This document shows positions 53,601-62,599 of a stretch of DNA of 64,000 nt, piece after piece. The position numbers were made by a program, and so were the translations under genes. A model generated the notes under the pieces. That model was not told where the DNA came from. It saw nothing but the letters and a program-made list of their open reading frames with translations, and ran no database searches. Source of the stretch: Mycolicibacterium neoaurum VKM Ac-1815D (GTDB lineage: Bacteria; Actinomycetota; Actinomycetes; Mycobacteriales; Mycobacteriaceae); the NCBI RefSeq assembly GCF_000317305.3, contig NC_023036.2:5022001-5086000 (forward strand), written 5' to 3'. Each line of letters begins with the position of its first letter. Position 1 is the stretch's first letter.

Positions 53601-55016
53601 TTAGGACGAATCCGTGGCCATCGGTGCGGGGATCCGCATCGTCAGACACAGCCCGCCCGCCCGACCGGAATCGACCTCGAAAGTGCCACCGGCACGCTCG
53701 ATGAGGGCGCGGGCGATCGCAAGGCCCAGACCGGAGCCCTTGCCGACGGTGTTGGCGGCCCGGAAGAAGCGGGTCGCCACCCGGGGCAGGTCTCTGGTGG
53801 GCACACCGCGGCCGTCATCCCGAATCAGCAGGACGACGTCGGCGTCGTGGCGCGCGACGGTGACCTGTGCGTGTGCGCCCGGTCCTGCATACTTGGCGAT
53901 GTTGCTCAAGGCGATGTCCAAGATCTGGGTCAGATCCTGCTCCGGCAGCACTGCTGGGACGGCCGGCAGCGTCTCGACGGTGACGTCGATGCCGGCATCG
54001 GTCATCGCCGCTGCCCAGAACTCCACTCGCTCGGCGGCGATCGCACCGACATCGACGGTGTGGCCGGCCGCGTCGGTCTCGGCACGGCTTTCCGCGCTCG
54101 CCAGGGCGAGCAGATCGTTGACGATGCCGGTCAGGCGATCCACTTCCAGCGTCGCCTTGTGGTGGGCAGCCACCGATGATTCGGGCAGCGCCATGCCCAG
54201 CGTGTCCAGACGCATGCTCAATGCTGCCAGCGGATTTCGCAGCGCATGCGCGGAATCGGCGATCAGCCTGCGCTGTGCGGCGTCGGCAGCGTCGATATCG
54301 CGGGCCATCGCGTCGAAGGTGGCCGCCAGTCGGCGGACCTCATGCGGTCCCGCGTACCGACCGTGGATCGGCTCATCGACGGTGGGCGGATCGGTGGGGG
54401 CGCGGTCGCGCACGCGATGCCGCAGCGACACCGCCCGACCCGCCAGATCGGTCAGCGGTCGTACCGTCCACCGCGACAACGCAACCGCGATCGCGGAGGC
54501 CAGGACCAGCAAGCCCACCGCGGCTGCGGCGATGAGCGCCCACGCCCGACCGATCTCGGTGCGGGCGGCGGCCGTCGACGCGGCCAGCACCACCGCGCCA
54601 TCGACCTGCGTGCCGGTCCCGACCGGTACGGCGATCAGCACCCGCGCGGGTGACCACGGCGTGACGGCGTCCGGGAGACGGCTGCGCTGATTGCGTAACG
54701 CATCGGCGGCGGCGTCGGCGAACTCTCCGTCGATACCGCTCACCCCCGCCGCCGCACGCGGCCTACCGTCGCGTCCGACGACGACCACCGGCTCGTCGTA
54801 GAGCTGGTGGTAGCGCTGAAGCACCTGCTGCAGTTCCGGATCGGGCGCGTCATCGGCACGGGCGGCCAGATCAGCGAAGTAGGAGGCCGCCGCGAGGCGG
54901 TTCTCCCCGAAGCGCTGCATCCGCTCGCGGCCCAGCGTGATCGCCAGCGGCACCGCGAGCCCGATGACCGCGATCGCCGAATAGACGACCAGCACGAGCA
55001 GGACGCGCCGCCACAT
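53601..55016 (-). CDS. Sensor histidine kinase (TctE/QseC-like)
   Basis: 471 aa. Membrane helices at about 5-28 and 160-183 flank a sensor loop. HAMP linker follows, then H-box SAHALRNPLAALSMRLD, N-box ALSNIAKYA, G1 DDGRGVP and G2 GKGSGLGLAIAR. Likely senses a carboxylate and controls the neighbouring permease and receptor, as TctDE does for tricarboxylates; inferred from context. One base after the regulator gene. Confidence 0.9.
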   Translation of the reverse strand: MWRRVLLVLVVYSAIAVIGLAVPLAITLGRERMQRFGENRLAAASYFADLAARADDAPDPELQQVLQRYHQLYDEPVVVVGRDGRPRAAAGVSGIDGEFADAAADALRNQRSRLPDAVTPWSPARVLIAVPVGTGTQVDGAVVLAASTAAARTEIGRAWALIAAAAVGLLVLASAIAVALSRWTVRPLTDLAGRAVSLRHRVRDRAPTDPPTVDEPIHGRYAGPHEVRRLAATFDAMARDIDAADAAQRRLIADSAHALRNPLAALSMRLDTLGMALPESSVAAHHKATLEVDRLTGIVNDLLALASAESRAETDAAGHTVDVGAIAAERVEFWAAAMTDAGIDVTVETLPAVPAVLPEQDLTQILDIALSNIAKYAGPGAHAQVTVARHDADVVLLIRDDGRGVPTRDLPRVATRFFRAANTVGKGSGLGLAIARALIERAGGTFEVDSGRAGGLCLTMRIPAPMATDSS

Positions 55017-55017
55017 C

Positions 55018-55680
55018 TCATGAACCCCAGCGGTAGCCGTACCCGCGGATGGTCGCGATCGCCTCGGGCCTGCCGAGCTTTGCGCGCAGCGAGGTCATGT
55101 GCACATCCAAACTGCGAGAGATGGCCACGTAGGCATCGCCCCAGATCGCATCCATCAGTTCCTGCCTGCTGACGGCTTCTCCCCGACGTGCGACAAGATG
55201 CGCCAGAACCTCGAATTCTTTTGGAGCAAGCGCGATTTCGATGCCAGAAACTTCGACGCGGCGGGCACCGAGGTCGACCACGATGTCACCGGACCGGATC
55301 ACCTCGAGCTCAGGGGTCGCCGTGGTGGCGGTCCGCCGGCGCGCGGCAACCTCGATACGGGCTCGCAGCTCGCCCAGACGCGCCGGCTTGACCACGTAAT
55401 CGTCGGCACCCGCCCGCAAGGCGCGCACCACGGAGCGTTCGTCGTCACGGGCGGTCAGCACCACCACCGGGATCTGGCTCACTCCGCGCAACCGGCGCAG
55501 GACGGTCATCCCGTCCTCGTCGGGCAGCCCGAGGTCCAGCAGCGCGAGATCGATATCGCGGTGCCCCAGCAGCAGATCGGCTCCGCGGCGCATCCGCACC
55601 GGTGCATGGCCGACCTGGGCGAGCGCGTCGACCAGCGCCTCACCGACGCCGTCGTCGTCCTCCACCACCGCGATACGCAT
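55018..55680 (-). CDS. OmpR-family response regulator (TctD/QseB-like)
   Basis: 220 aa. Receiver with VVEDDD, phospho-Asp in LALLDLGLPDEDG and Lys in DDYVVKPARLGEL. Winged-helix DNA-binding domain ends LGRPEAIATIRGYGYRW. First gene of the two-component operon; next step is the kinase at one base distance. Confidence 0.92.
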   Translation of the reverse strand: MRIAVVEDDDGVGEALVDALAQVGHAPVRMRRGADLLLGHRDIDLALLDLGLPDEDGMTVLRRLRGVSQIPVVVLTARDDERSVVRALRAGADDYVVKPARLGELRARIEVAARRRTATTATPELEVIRSGDIVVDLGARRVEVSGIEIALAPKEFEVLAHLVARRGEAVSRQELMDAIWGDAYVAISRSLDVHMTSLRAKLGRPEAIATIRGYGYRWGS

Positions 55681-55734
55681 CGCGTCAACGGTACGACAAC
55701 GGCGGTCGCAGCCAGGCTGTGCGCGCTGGGCTGA

Positions 55735-56958
55735 TCAGCCGAGCACCCTCGCCGTCGGGGTGAACACCACCGGCATCGACTCCAGCCCGCTGACGAAGTT
55801 GGCGGGCCGCAGCGGCAGCATGTTCTCGTCGGCCAACCGCAGGTCGGGCAACCGCGCCAGCACCTTCTCGATCATGATCTTCAGTTCCAGCCGCGCCAGC
55901 TGGTTGCCCATGCAGAAGTGTGTGCCGAAGCCGAACGCGACGTGGTTGTTCGGGCTGCGGTCGATCCGGAAGTTCTGCGGATCGCCGAACACCTGCTCGT
56001 CGAAGTTCGCGGACTCGAACATCAGCATGATCTTCTCGTCCTTGCGCAGCGCCGTGCCGTAGAACTCGGTGTCCGCGGTGAGGGTGCGGCACATGTTCTT
56101 CACCGGCGACGTCCAACGCAGCATCTCCTCGATGGCGCCCGGTAGCAAGCGCTCATCCGCCCTCAACTCGGCCCACTGGTCCTGATGACGCAGCAGCTGT
56201 TCGGTACCGCCGGACAGGGTGTGCCGGGTGGTCTCGTCGCCACCGATCAGGATCAGCAGCGTCTCCATGACGATCTCGGCGTCCTCCATCCGCTGGCCTT
56301 CGACCTCGGAGTTGACCAGCACGGAGAACAGGTCGTCGGTGGGATCGGCCCGCCGCTTGGCGATCACATCCATGGTGAAGGCGGTGTAGGCCGCGAAGGT
56401 ATCCATCAACAACTGGACGGTCTGCTCGTCGACATGAGAGCTCAGACCGCAGACCAGATCATCGGACCACTTGAGCAGCAGGTCGCGCTCCTGGGGCAAC
56501 ACGCCGAGCATGTCGCCGATGACCGCCATCGGCAGCGGGGCGGCGATATCGCGGACGAAATCGCACTCGCCCTTCTCGCACACCGCATCGATGAGGGTGT
56601 CGCACAGGACACCGATCGACGGCAGTTTGTCCATCACCCGCTTGCGCGTGAACCCGGCGTTGACGAGCTTGCGGCGCAACAGATGTGCCGGATCGTCCAT
56701 ATCGATCATGTACGGCATGCCGGGCTGGTCGGGCCGGATCCCGCCGGCGTTGGAGAACAACCCTGGGTTCCGTTCGGCGTCGAGCACCGCGGCGTGGCTG
56801 GCCGCGGCGGCCTGGCCGTTGCGGTCCCGGAACACCGGCTCGTGCGCGCGCATCCAGCGGTAGGCGTCGCGGGCCTGCCCGTCGGCGTAGAACCGGCCGT
56901 CGGCAAGGTCCACGTCGGGACGTGCCTCGGTGACCGAACCGGTCAGAACCCCTGTCAT
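55735..56958 (-). CDS. cyp142: CYP142, sterol C26 monooxygenase
   Basis: 407 aa P450. I-helix LILIGGDETTRHTLSGG, ExxR in EEMLR and heme loop FGFGTHFCMG (Cys about 355). These blocks and the setting beside the F420/DUF35/ltp genes match Rv3518c. CYP142 oxidises the terminal C26/C27 methyl of cholesterol or cholestenone to the acid, giving the substrate of FadD19. Start overlaps the upstream decarboxylase-like gene by 4 bp. Confidence 0.94.
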   Translation of the reverse strand: MTGVLTGSVTEARPDVDLADGRFYADGQARDAYRWMRAHEPVFRDRNGQAAAASHAAVLDAERNPGLFSNAGGIRPDQPGMPYMIDMDDPAHLLRRKLVNAGFTRKRVMDKLPSIGVLCDTLIDAVCEKGECDFVRDIAAPLPMAVIGDMLGVLPQERDLLLKWSDDLVCGLSSHVDEQTVQLLMDTFAAYTAFTMDVIAKRRADPTDDLFSVLVNSEVEGQRMEDAEIVMETLLILIGGDETTRHTLSGGTEQLLRHQDQWAELRADERLLPGAIEEMLRWTSPVKNMCRTLTADTEFYGTALRKDEKIMLMFESANFDEQVFGDPQNFRIDRSPNNHVAFGFGTHFCMGNQLARLELKIMIEKVLARLPDLRLADENMLPLRPANFVSGLESMPVVFTPTARVLG

Positions 56959-57683
56959 GCGATCTCCTCGGCGTCGGCGAAGGTCATTTCCACGTTGCGG
57001 GCGGAGCCGGAGAACATGGCGCGTTTAGGAAAACCGAGCGCCGCCAGTTCGCGGCCGTACGGATGCGAGCCGAGGCGGACCGTCGCGCCACCGGGCCGGT
57101 ACCGCACACCCGACATGATCATCTGTCCCGACGTCCGGCGGGTCACCCCGTCCAGATACGAATACGTCGGGTGCACCTGCGGTTTGCCGGTGAACATCGC
57201 CGGCACAGGCAACCCGGGCGCGAAGTCCATCCCCACGGCGAACTGCCCGTCGATCGATGCGTCGAAGCAGTAGTGATGACCGTCTCGAATGACGAAGTCC
57301 GCCAGCACCTTCGGATACCCCCATATCTGGCGGCCGGCGGCCATGGTGAACTCGCCGTCGACGGGCAGATGATGGATGAAGGCACCGGCCGCACCGAAGG
57401 CCTTGAGGCCCGTCGCGGTCGATCCGGGCGGGTTCACCATGACGTTGGTGCCGTACTCCAGGTACGGACCGAGATCACCGTCGACATAGCGCATCAGCAT
57501 CAGCACCACCACGGCCTTGCCGGGCCGGTAGCGGCATACGGTCAGCCCGCTGTAGTCGATCATGGCTTGCGCGGCATCGGCGTTCACCGAGAACATCGCC
57601 ATGTGCTGCTCGGCGGTACGGATCTGCACGGGCATGGTCACGGTCTGGCCCGCGATCGTGTACTGCGATGTGGCGTGGGTCAC
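56955..57683 (-). CDS. Acetoacetate decarboxylase-family protein
   Basis: 242 aa with the ADC fold: VVVLMLMRYVDGDLGPYLEY, MVNPPGSTATGLKAFG and the GRQIWGYPKVLADF block holding a Lys where the family has its Schiff-base lysine. Many ADC-like proteins instead do aldol or dehydration chemistry. Four-base overlap with cyp142 ties it to sterol catabolism; Rv3519 next to cyp142 in M. tuberculosis is a possible counterpart. Confidence 0.83.
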   Translation of the reverse strand: MTHATSQYTIAGQTVTMPVQIRTAEQHMAMFSVNADAAQAMIDYSGLTVCRYRPGKAVVVLMLMRYVDGDLGPYLEYGTNVMVNPPGSTATGLKAFGAAGAFIHHLPVDGEFTMAAGRQIWGYPKVLADFVIRDGHHYCFDASIDGQFAVGMDFAPGLPVPAMFTGKPQVHPTYSYLDGVTRRTSGQMIMSGVRYRPGGATVRLGSHPYGRELAALGFPKRAMFSGSARNVEMTFADAEEIA

Positions 57684-57703
57684 GCGCCCAATCTAGGACG
57701 CGC

Positions 57704-57732
57704 AGTAGACACCTGGCAAGGAAGTGTCTACT
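57704..57732. promoter_or_regulatory. Perfect 9-bp inverted repeat upstream of the ADC-like/cyp142 operon
   Basis: AGTAGACAC (57704-57712) and GTGTCTACT (57724-57732) are exact inverses around an 11-base spacer, 20 bp upstream of the ADC-like gene start. It also lies downstream of the LLM gene, so it could be a terminator hairpin, but the lack of a T-run and the promoter position favour an operator. It is not a KstR box. Confidence 0.5.
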
Positions 57733-57762
57733 CGTGAGTCGCCTTCTTCTGGCGAGAACGAG

Positions 57763-58794
57763 TCAGACCAGGGCGGCGAGATCCTTGATCTGCTCCACCG
57801 ACCGGGCGCCGACCACCATCATCGTCACACCCGAGGCCTCCCAGGCCTTGATCTGTTCCTTGACGTAGTCGAGGTTGCCCACGATCGCCGAGTCGTCGAC
57901 GAGTTCGTCGGGGATGATCTTGGCCGCCTCGTCTTTGCGATCGCTGCGGAACAGTTTGGTGACGTCGTCGACCACCTCGGCGTAACCCATCCGGCGGTAG
58001 ACGTCGGCGTGGAAGTTGGTGTCCTCGGCGCCCATCCCGCCCATGTAGAGCGCCAGGTGCGGTTTCATCAACTCCATGATCGCCGGACGGTCATCGGTGA
58101 CGACGACCTGCGCGGTGGCGCAGATCTCGAAGGTCTCGCGGGTGCGCCGGGCACCTGGGCGGGCGAAGCCCTCGTCGAGCCATTCGTTGTACATGCCTGC
58201 GATACGCGGCGAGTAGAAGATGGGCAGCCAGCCGTCGGCGATCTCGGCAGCCAGCGCGACGTTCTTGGGACCCTCGGCACCCAGCATCACCGGGATGTCG
58301 GCGCGCAGCGGATGGGTGATGGGCTTGAGGTTCTTACCAAGTCCGGTGGTGCCCTCGCCGGTCAGCGGCAGCGGATAGTGCGGGCCGGCGCTGCGCACCG
58401 GCGCCTCGCGCGCCCACACCTGGCGCAGGATGTCGATGTACTCGCGGGTGCGGGCCAGCGGCTTTCCGAACTTGGCGCCGTACCAGCCCTCCACCACCTG
58501 CGGGCCGGACACACCGAGGCCGACGATATGCCTTCCGCCGGAGAGATGGTCCAGGGTGAGAGCCGCCATCGCCAGCGCGGTGGGCGTGCGCGCCGACAGC
58601 TGCAGCACCGAGGTGCCCAACCGCATCCGGGTGGTCTCGCGACCCCACCAGGCCAGCGGGGTGTAGGCGTCCGACCCCCACGCCTCGGCGGTGAACACGG
58701 TGTCGAAGCCGGCCTCCTCGGCCGCGGCGACCAATTCGGCGTGGTTGGTCGGCGGCTGCGCGCCCCAATAACCCAGTTGCAAACCCAGCTTCAT
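57763..58794 (-). CDS. F420-type LLM-class oxidoreductase (Rv3520c-like)
   Basis: 343 aa luciferase-like barrel: start MKLGLQLGYWGAQPP, then GFDTVFTAEAWGSDAYTPLA, LGTSVLQLSARTPTALAMAA, GVSGPQVVEGWYG and MLGAEGPKNVALAAEIADGW. Matches Rv3520c in length and place; predicted to use F420. The ATG at 58794 is where similarity begins and lies 35 bp from an exact KstR box shared with the divergent DUF35 gene. Confidence 0.9.
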   Translation of the reverse strand: MKLGLQLGYWGAQPPTNHAELVAAAEEAGFDTVFTAEAWGSDAYTPLAWWGRETTRMRLGTSVLQLSARTPTALAMAALTLDHLSGGRHIVGLGVSGPQVVEGWYGAKFGKPLARTREYIDILRQVWAREAPVRSAGPHYPLPLTGEGTTGLGKNLKPITHPLRADIPVMLGAEGPKNVALAAEIADGWLPIFYSPRIAGMYNEWLDEGFARPGARRTRETFEICATAQVVVTDDRPAIMELMKPHLALYMGGMGAEDTNFHADVYRRMGYAEVVDDVTKLFRSDRKDEAAKIIPDELVDDSAIVGNLDYVKEQIKAWEASGVTMMVVGARSVEQIKDLAALV

Positions 58795-58829
58795 CAAAGC
58801 GCCTCCAGACCCATGGTTGAATCCATTCT

Positions 58830-58843
58830 TAGAACCTGTTCTA
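58830..58843. promoter_or_regulatory. KstR operator between the LLM gene and the DUF35-ltp operon
   Basis: TAGAACCTGTTCTA, exact consensus and nearly palindromic; 9 bp before the GTG of the DUF35 gene. Confidence 0.85.
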
Positions 58844-58852
58844 CTCGATGCT

Positions 58853-59854
58853 GTGACCACAGGCCAAAGCAGCCCGGTGCAGATCGACAAGCATGAGCGG
58901 CCCCTCTCGGCGCCGCTGAGGCTCTCATTCGACTACACCCGTTCAGTAGGACCGCTCCTGTCTCAATTCTTCACCGCGCTACGCCAGCGACGCATCGTCG
59001 GCGTACGCGGGTCCGACGGCAGGGTCCTTGTCCCACCCGCCGAGTATGACCCCGTCACCTACGCGGCACTGACCGAGGTCGTGCCGGTCGGCGCGGTGGG
59101 CACGGTGCAGTCCTGGACATGGCAGTCCACCCCGCTGGAGGGCCAGCCTCTGGACAAACCGTTCGCGTGGGCGCTGATCCTGCTCGACGGCGCCGACACC
59201 CCGTTGTTGCACGCGGTCAAGACCGGCGAGGGCGCGATCAAGACCGGCGACCGGGTGCATGCGCACTGGATCGACGAGCCCGTCGGCGCGATCACCGATA
59301 TCGCCTACTTCGTCCCCGGTGAGGACTCCGAGCCGGAGGGGCAACCCGATGACCGTGAGCCCGTCACCGTGCAGGTGACGCCGAGCTTCATCGAGATTCA
59401 GCACACCGCCTCACTGCCGGAGACCACGTTCCTCAAGGCGCTGCAGGAGGGCAAGCTGCTCGGCGGCCGCACCAAGTCCGGTCGCGACGGCCAACCGGGC
59501 AAGGTGTACTTCCCGCCCAAGGAGGCCGACCCGGCCACCGGCCTGGCGCTCGACGAGTTCATCGAGCTCGTCGACAAGGGCACCGTCACCACCTTCGCGG
59601 TGATCAACATCCCGTTCCCCGGCCAGCGGATCAAGCCGCCCTACGTCGCGGCCTATGTGTTGCTCGACGGTGCCGATATCCCGTTCCTGCATCTGGTCAC
59701 CGAGATCGACCCCGCCGACGTCCGGATGGGGATGCGCGTGGAGGCCGTGTGGAAGCCGCGCGAGGAGTGGGGCCTGGGTATCGACAACATCGACTACTTC
59801 AAACCCACCGGTGAACCCGACGCCGACTACGACTCCTACAAGCACCATCTGTAA
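58853..59854 (+). CDS. Tandem DUF35 OB-fold protein (Rv3521-like)
   Basis: 333 aa from the GTG at 58853 (VTTGQSSPVQID); an upstream ATG at 58817 would overlap the KstR box. Two DUF35/OB-fold copies: about 30-150 (VGAVGTVQSWTWQSTPLEGQ, AWALILLDGADTPLLHAV) and 185-320 (YVAAYVLLDGADIPFLHLVT). DUF35 partners thiolase-like aldolases in sterol side-chain cleavage. The zinc-ribbon cysteines common in DUF35 N-termini are absent. Confidence 0.88.
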   Translation: MTTGQSSPVQIDKHERPLSAPLRLSFDYTRSVGPLLSQFFTALRQRRIVGVRGSDGRVLVPPAEYDPVTYAALTEVVPVGAVGTVQSWTWQSTPLEGQPLDKPFAWALILLDGADTPLLHAVKTGEGAIKTGDRVHAHWIDEPVGAITDIAYFVPGEDSEPEGQPDDREPVTVQVTPSFIEIQHTASLPETTFLKALQEGKLLGGRTKSGRDGQPGKVYFPPKEADPATGLALDEFIELVDKGTVTTFAVINIPFPGQRIKPPYVAAYVLLDGADIPFLHLVTEIDPADVRMGMRVEAVWKPREEWGLGIDNIDYFKPTGEPDADYDSYKHHL

Positions 59855-59899
59855 AGGTGCCCGCCGATGAGCGCTTGCGCGAAGAGCAAAGGACCTGAC

Positions 59900-60955
59900 A
59901 TGACAGATATCGCAGTGGTGGGCTTCGCACACGCGCCCCACGTCCGCCGCACCGACGGCACCACCAACGGCGTCGAGATGCTGATGCCGTGCTTCGACAA
60001 GCTCTACACCGAGCTCGGCCTGAAGCAGACCGATATCGGCTTCTGGTGCTCGGGATCCTCGGATTACCTTGCCGGCCGTGCCTTCTCGTTCATCTCGGCG
60101 ATCGACTCGATCGGCGCGATCCCGCCCATCAACGAATCGCATGTCGAGATGGATGCGGCGTGGGCACTGTACGAGGCCTATATCAAGCTGCTGACCGGGC
60201 AGGTCGAGACCGCCCTGGTGTACGGCTTCGGCAAGTCCTCGGCGGGCACCCTGCGCCGGGTGCTGGCGCTGCAGACCGATCCGTACACCGTGGCCCCGCT
60301 GTGGCCGGACTCGGTGTCGATGGCGGGTCTGCAGGCCCGCGCCGGACTGGATTCCGGCAAGTGGTCCGAAGAGCAGATGGCACAGGTGGCACTGGATTCC
60401 TACGCCGCGGGCGGCCGCACCGATCGCCACGAGGTCACCGGCAGCGTGGCCGACCTGCTGGCACAGCCGTACTTCGCCGATCCGCTGCGTCGCCACGACA
60501 TCGCCCCGATCACCGACGGCGCGTCGGCAATCGTGCTGGCCGCCGGCGACCGAGCCCGCGAACTGCGCGAGAACCCGGCCTGGATCACCGGTATCGAGCA
60601 CCGCATCGAAACCCCGATCCTGGGTGCCCGCGATCTGACCACCTCACCGTCCACGGCGGCCTCGGCGAACGCGGCCACCGGAGGTGACACCGGCTCGATC
60701 GACATCGCCGAGATCTACGCCCCGTTCACCCATCAGCAGCTGATCCTCACCGAGGCCATCGGACTCGGCTCGAACACCAAGGTCAATCCGTCCGGTGGCA
60801 CCCTGGCGGCCAACCCGATGTTCTCGGCGGGTCTGGAACGCATCGGCTTTGCCGCCCAACACATCTTCTCTCGTTCGGCGCAGCGCGTCCTCGCGCACGC
60901 CACCAGCGGCCCTGCGCTGCAACAGAATCTCGTCGCCGTCCTGGAAGGGAAATAA
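59900..60955 (+). CDS. ltp4: Ltp4, thiolase-like sterol side-chain enzyme
   Basis: 351 aa; the ATG at 59900 has AAAGGA upstream (an in-frame ATG at 59867 is less likely). Thiolase fold with ITDGASAIVLAA and NPSGGTLAANPMFSAG. The GHP histidine of true thiolases reads ANP and no Cys sits in the nucleophile position (ESHVEMDAAWAL), so it is not a normal thiolase. ltp3 and ltp4 are known to be needed for C24-branched sterol side chains. Corresponds to Rv3522. Confidence 0.9.
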   Translation: MTDIAVVGFAHAPHVRRTDGTTNGVEMLMPCFDKLYTELGLKQTDIGFWCSGSSDYLAGRAFSFISAIDSIGAIPPINESHVEMDAAWALYEAYIKLLTGQVETALVYGFGKSSAGTLRRVLALQTDPYTVAPLWPDSVSMAGLQARAGLDSGKWSEEQMAQVALDSYAAGGRTDRHEVTGSVADLLAQPYFADPLRRHDIAPITDGASAIVLAAGDRARELRENPAWITGIEHRIETPILGARDLTTSPSTAASANAATGGDTGSIDIAEIYAPFTHQQLILTEAIGLGSNTKVNPSGGTLAANPMFSAGLERIGFAAQHIFSRSAQRVLAHATSGPALQQNLVAVLEGK

Positions 60956-60957
60956 CA

Positions 60958-62133
60958 GTGGCAGGTCAGCTGGCCGCGGTGCTGGGCACCGGGCAGACGA
61001 AATACGTCGCCAAGCGCCACGATGTGTCGATGAACGGCCTGGTGCGCGAGGCCATTGACAGGGCGCTGGCCGATTCCGGCTCGACGTTCGACGATATCGA
61101 CGCCGTGGTGGTCGGCAAGGCGCCCGACTTCTTCGAGGGCGTCATGATGCCCGAGCTGTTCATGGCCGACGCGACCGGCGCGACCAACAAACCGCTGATC
61201 CGGGTGCACACCGCCGGGTCGGTGGGCGGGTCGACCGCGATCGTGGCGGCCAGCCTGGTGCAGTCGGGCAAGTACAAGCGCGTGCTGACGATGGCCTGGG
61301 AGAAGCAGTCGGAATCGAATGCCATGTGGGCGTTGAGCATTCCGGTGCCCTTCACCAAGCCGGTCGGCGCCGGCGCCGGCGGGTACTTCGCCCCGCACAT
61401 CCGCGCCTATATCCGCCGCTCCGGGGCGCCCAACCACATCGGGGCGATCGTGGCCGTCAAGGACCGTCTCAACGGCGCCAAGAACCCGTTGGCACATCTG
61501 CATCAGCCCGATATCACCGTCGAGAAGGTGATGCAGTCCCCGATGCTGTGGGACCCGATCCGCTATGACGAGACCTGCCCGTCCTCCGACGGTGCGGCCG
61601 CCCTGGTGATCGGCAACGAGGAGGCCGCCGAGGCGCACCTGGCCAACGGCAATCCGGTGGCGTGGATCCACGCCACCGCGCTGCGTACCGAGCCGCTGGC
61701 CTACGCCGGTCGCGATCAGGTCAATCCGCAGGCCAGTCGCGATGCCGCGGCCGCGCTGTGGCGCGATGCCGGCATCACCTCACCGATCGACGAGATCGAT
61801 GCCGCCGAGGTGTACGTCCCGTTCTCCTGGTACGAACCGATGTGGCTGGAGAGCCTGGGCTTCGCGGCCGAGGGCGAGGGCTGGAAGCTCACCGAGGCCG
61901 GCGAGACCGCCATCGGCGGGCGGATCCCGTTCAACGCCTCCGGTGGTGTGCTGTCCTCGAACCCGATCGGCGCCTCCGGCATGATCCGGTTCGCCGAGTC
62001 GGCCATCCAGGTGATGGGCAAGGGCGGCGATCATCAGGTTCCGGGTGCCCGCAAGGCACTGGGTCACGCCTATGGCGGCGGCGCGCAGTACTTCTCGATG
62101 TGGGTCGTCGGGGCCGACAAGCCCACCCGGTGA
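60958..62133 (+). CDS. ltp3: Ltp3, thiolase-like sterol side-chain enzyme
   Basis: 391 aa from GTG 60958, 2 bp after ltp4; Rv3523 counterpart. VHTAGSVGGSTAIVAASLVQ occupies the nucleophile region but has Ala/Gly in place of Cys, and FNASGGVLSSNPIGASG has SNP for GHP. DEIDAAEVYVPFSWYEPMWL is typical of the Ltp group. With Ltp4 and DUF35 it probably forms a retro-aldolase. Confidence 0.92.
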   Translation: MAGQLAAVLGTGQTKYVAKRHDVSMNGLVREAIDRALADSGSTFDDIDAVVVGKAPDFFEGVMMPELFMADATGATNKPLIRVHTAGSVGGSTAIVAASLVQSGKYKRVLTMAWEKQSESNAMWALSIPVPFTKPVGAGAGGYFAPHIRAYIRRSGAPNHIGAIVAVKDRLNGAKNPLAHLHQPDITVEKVMQSPMLWDPIRYDETCPSSDGAAALVIGNEEAAEAHLANGNPVAWIHATALRTEPLAYAGRDQVNPQASRDAAAALWRDAGITSPIDEIDAAEVYVPFSWYEPMWLESLGFAAEGEGWKLTEAGETAIGGRIPFNASGGVLSSNPIGASGMIRFAESAIQVMGKGGDHQVPGARKALGHAYGGGAQYFSMWVVGADKPTR

Positions 62134-62531
62134 CCGCACCGGTGACGCTGGCGGGTCGACGGTCGCGGGAGGCGGCCGTCGCCCGCGACAAGGCGGCCTG
62201 GCTGGCGGTGTTCGCCGACGACGCGATCGTCGAGGATCCGATCGGACCGTCGCATTTCGACCCCGAGGGTAAGGGCCATCGCGGCAAGGAGGCCATCGCC
62301 GCCTTCTTCGACAAGGCGATCGCCCCGAGTCAGCTCGAATTCCGCTTCGAGAAGACCTATGTCTGCGGCCCCGAAGAGGCCAACGTCGGGCATATCGTGA
62401 TCGTCGCCGGCGGCTACCGCGTGGTGGCAGAGGGCGTGTTCACCTACCGCGTGAACGCCGAGGGCAAGATTGCTGCGCTGCGCGCCTACTGGGAAGTGGA
62501 CAAGGCGACCGCCAGCGCACAACGGGTGTGA
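62130..62531 (+). CDS. SnoaL/ketosteroid isomerase-like protein
   Basis: 133 aa NTF2-fold: DKAAWLAVFADDAIVEDPIG, GKEAIAAFFDKAIAPSQLEF, ALRAYWEVDKA. Its GTG start overlaps the ltp3 stop by 4 bp (GTGA), so it is the last gene of the DUF35-ltp4-ltp3 operon. The fold hosts isomerases, hydratases and aldolases; a steroid-related role follows from the operon only. Confidence 0.85.
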   Translation: MTAPVTLAGRRSREAAVARDKAAWLAVFADDAIVEDPIGPSHFDPEGKGHRGKEAIAAFFDKAIAPSQLEFRFEKTYVCGPEEANVGHIVIVAGGYRVVAEGVFTYRVNAEGKIAALRAYWEVDKATASAQRV

Positions 62532-62599
62532 CGGCCGGGTGTGCGGGCTCCGATCGCGTAGGCTGGGCAGCGATTTCGTCCGCTAGGTGTCTCGAATTG

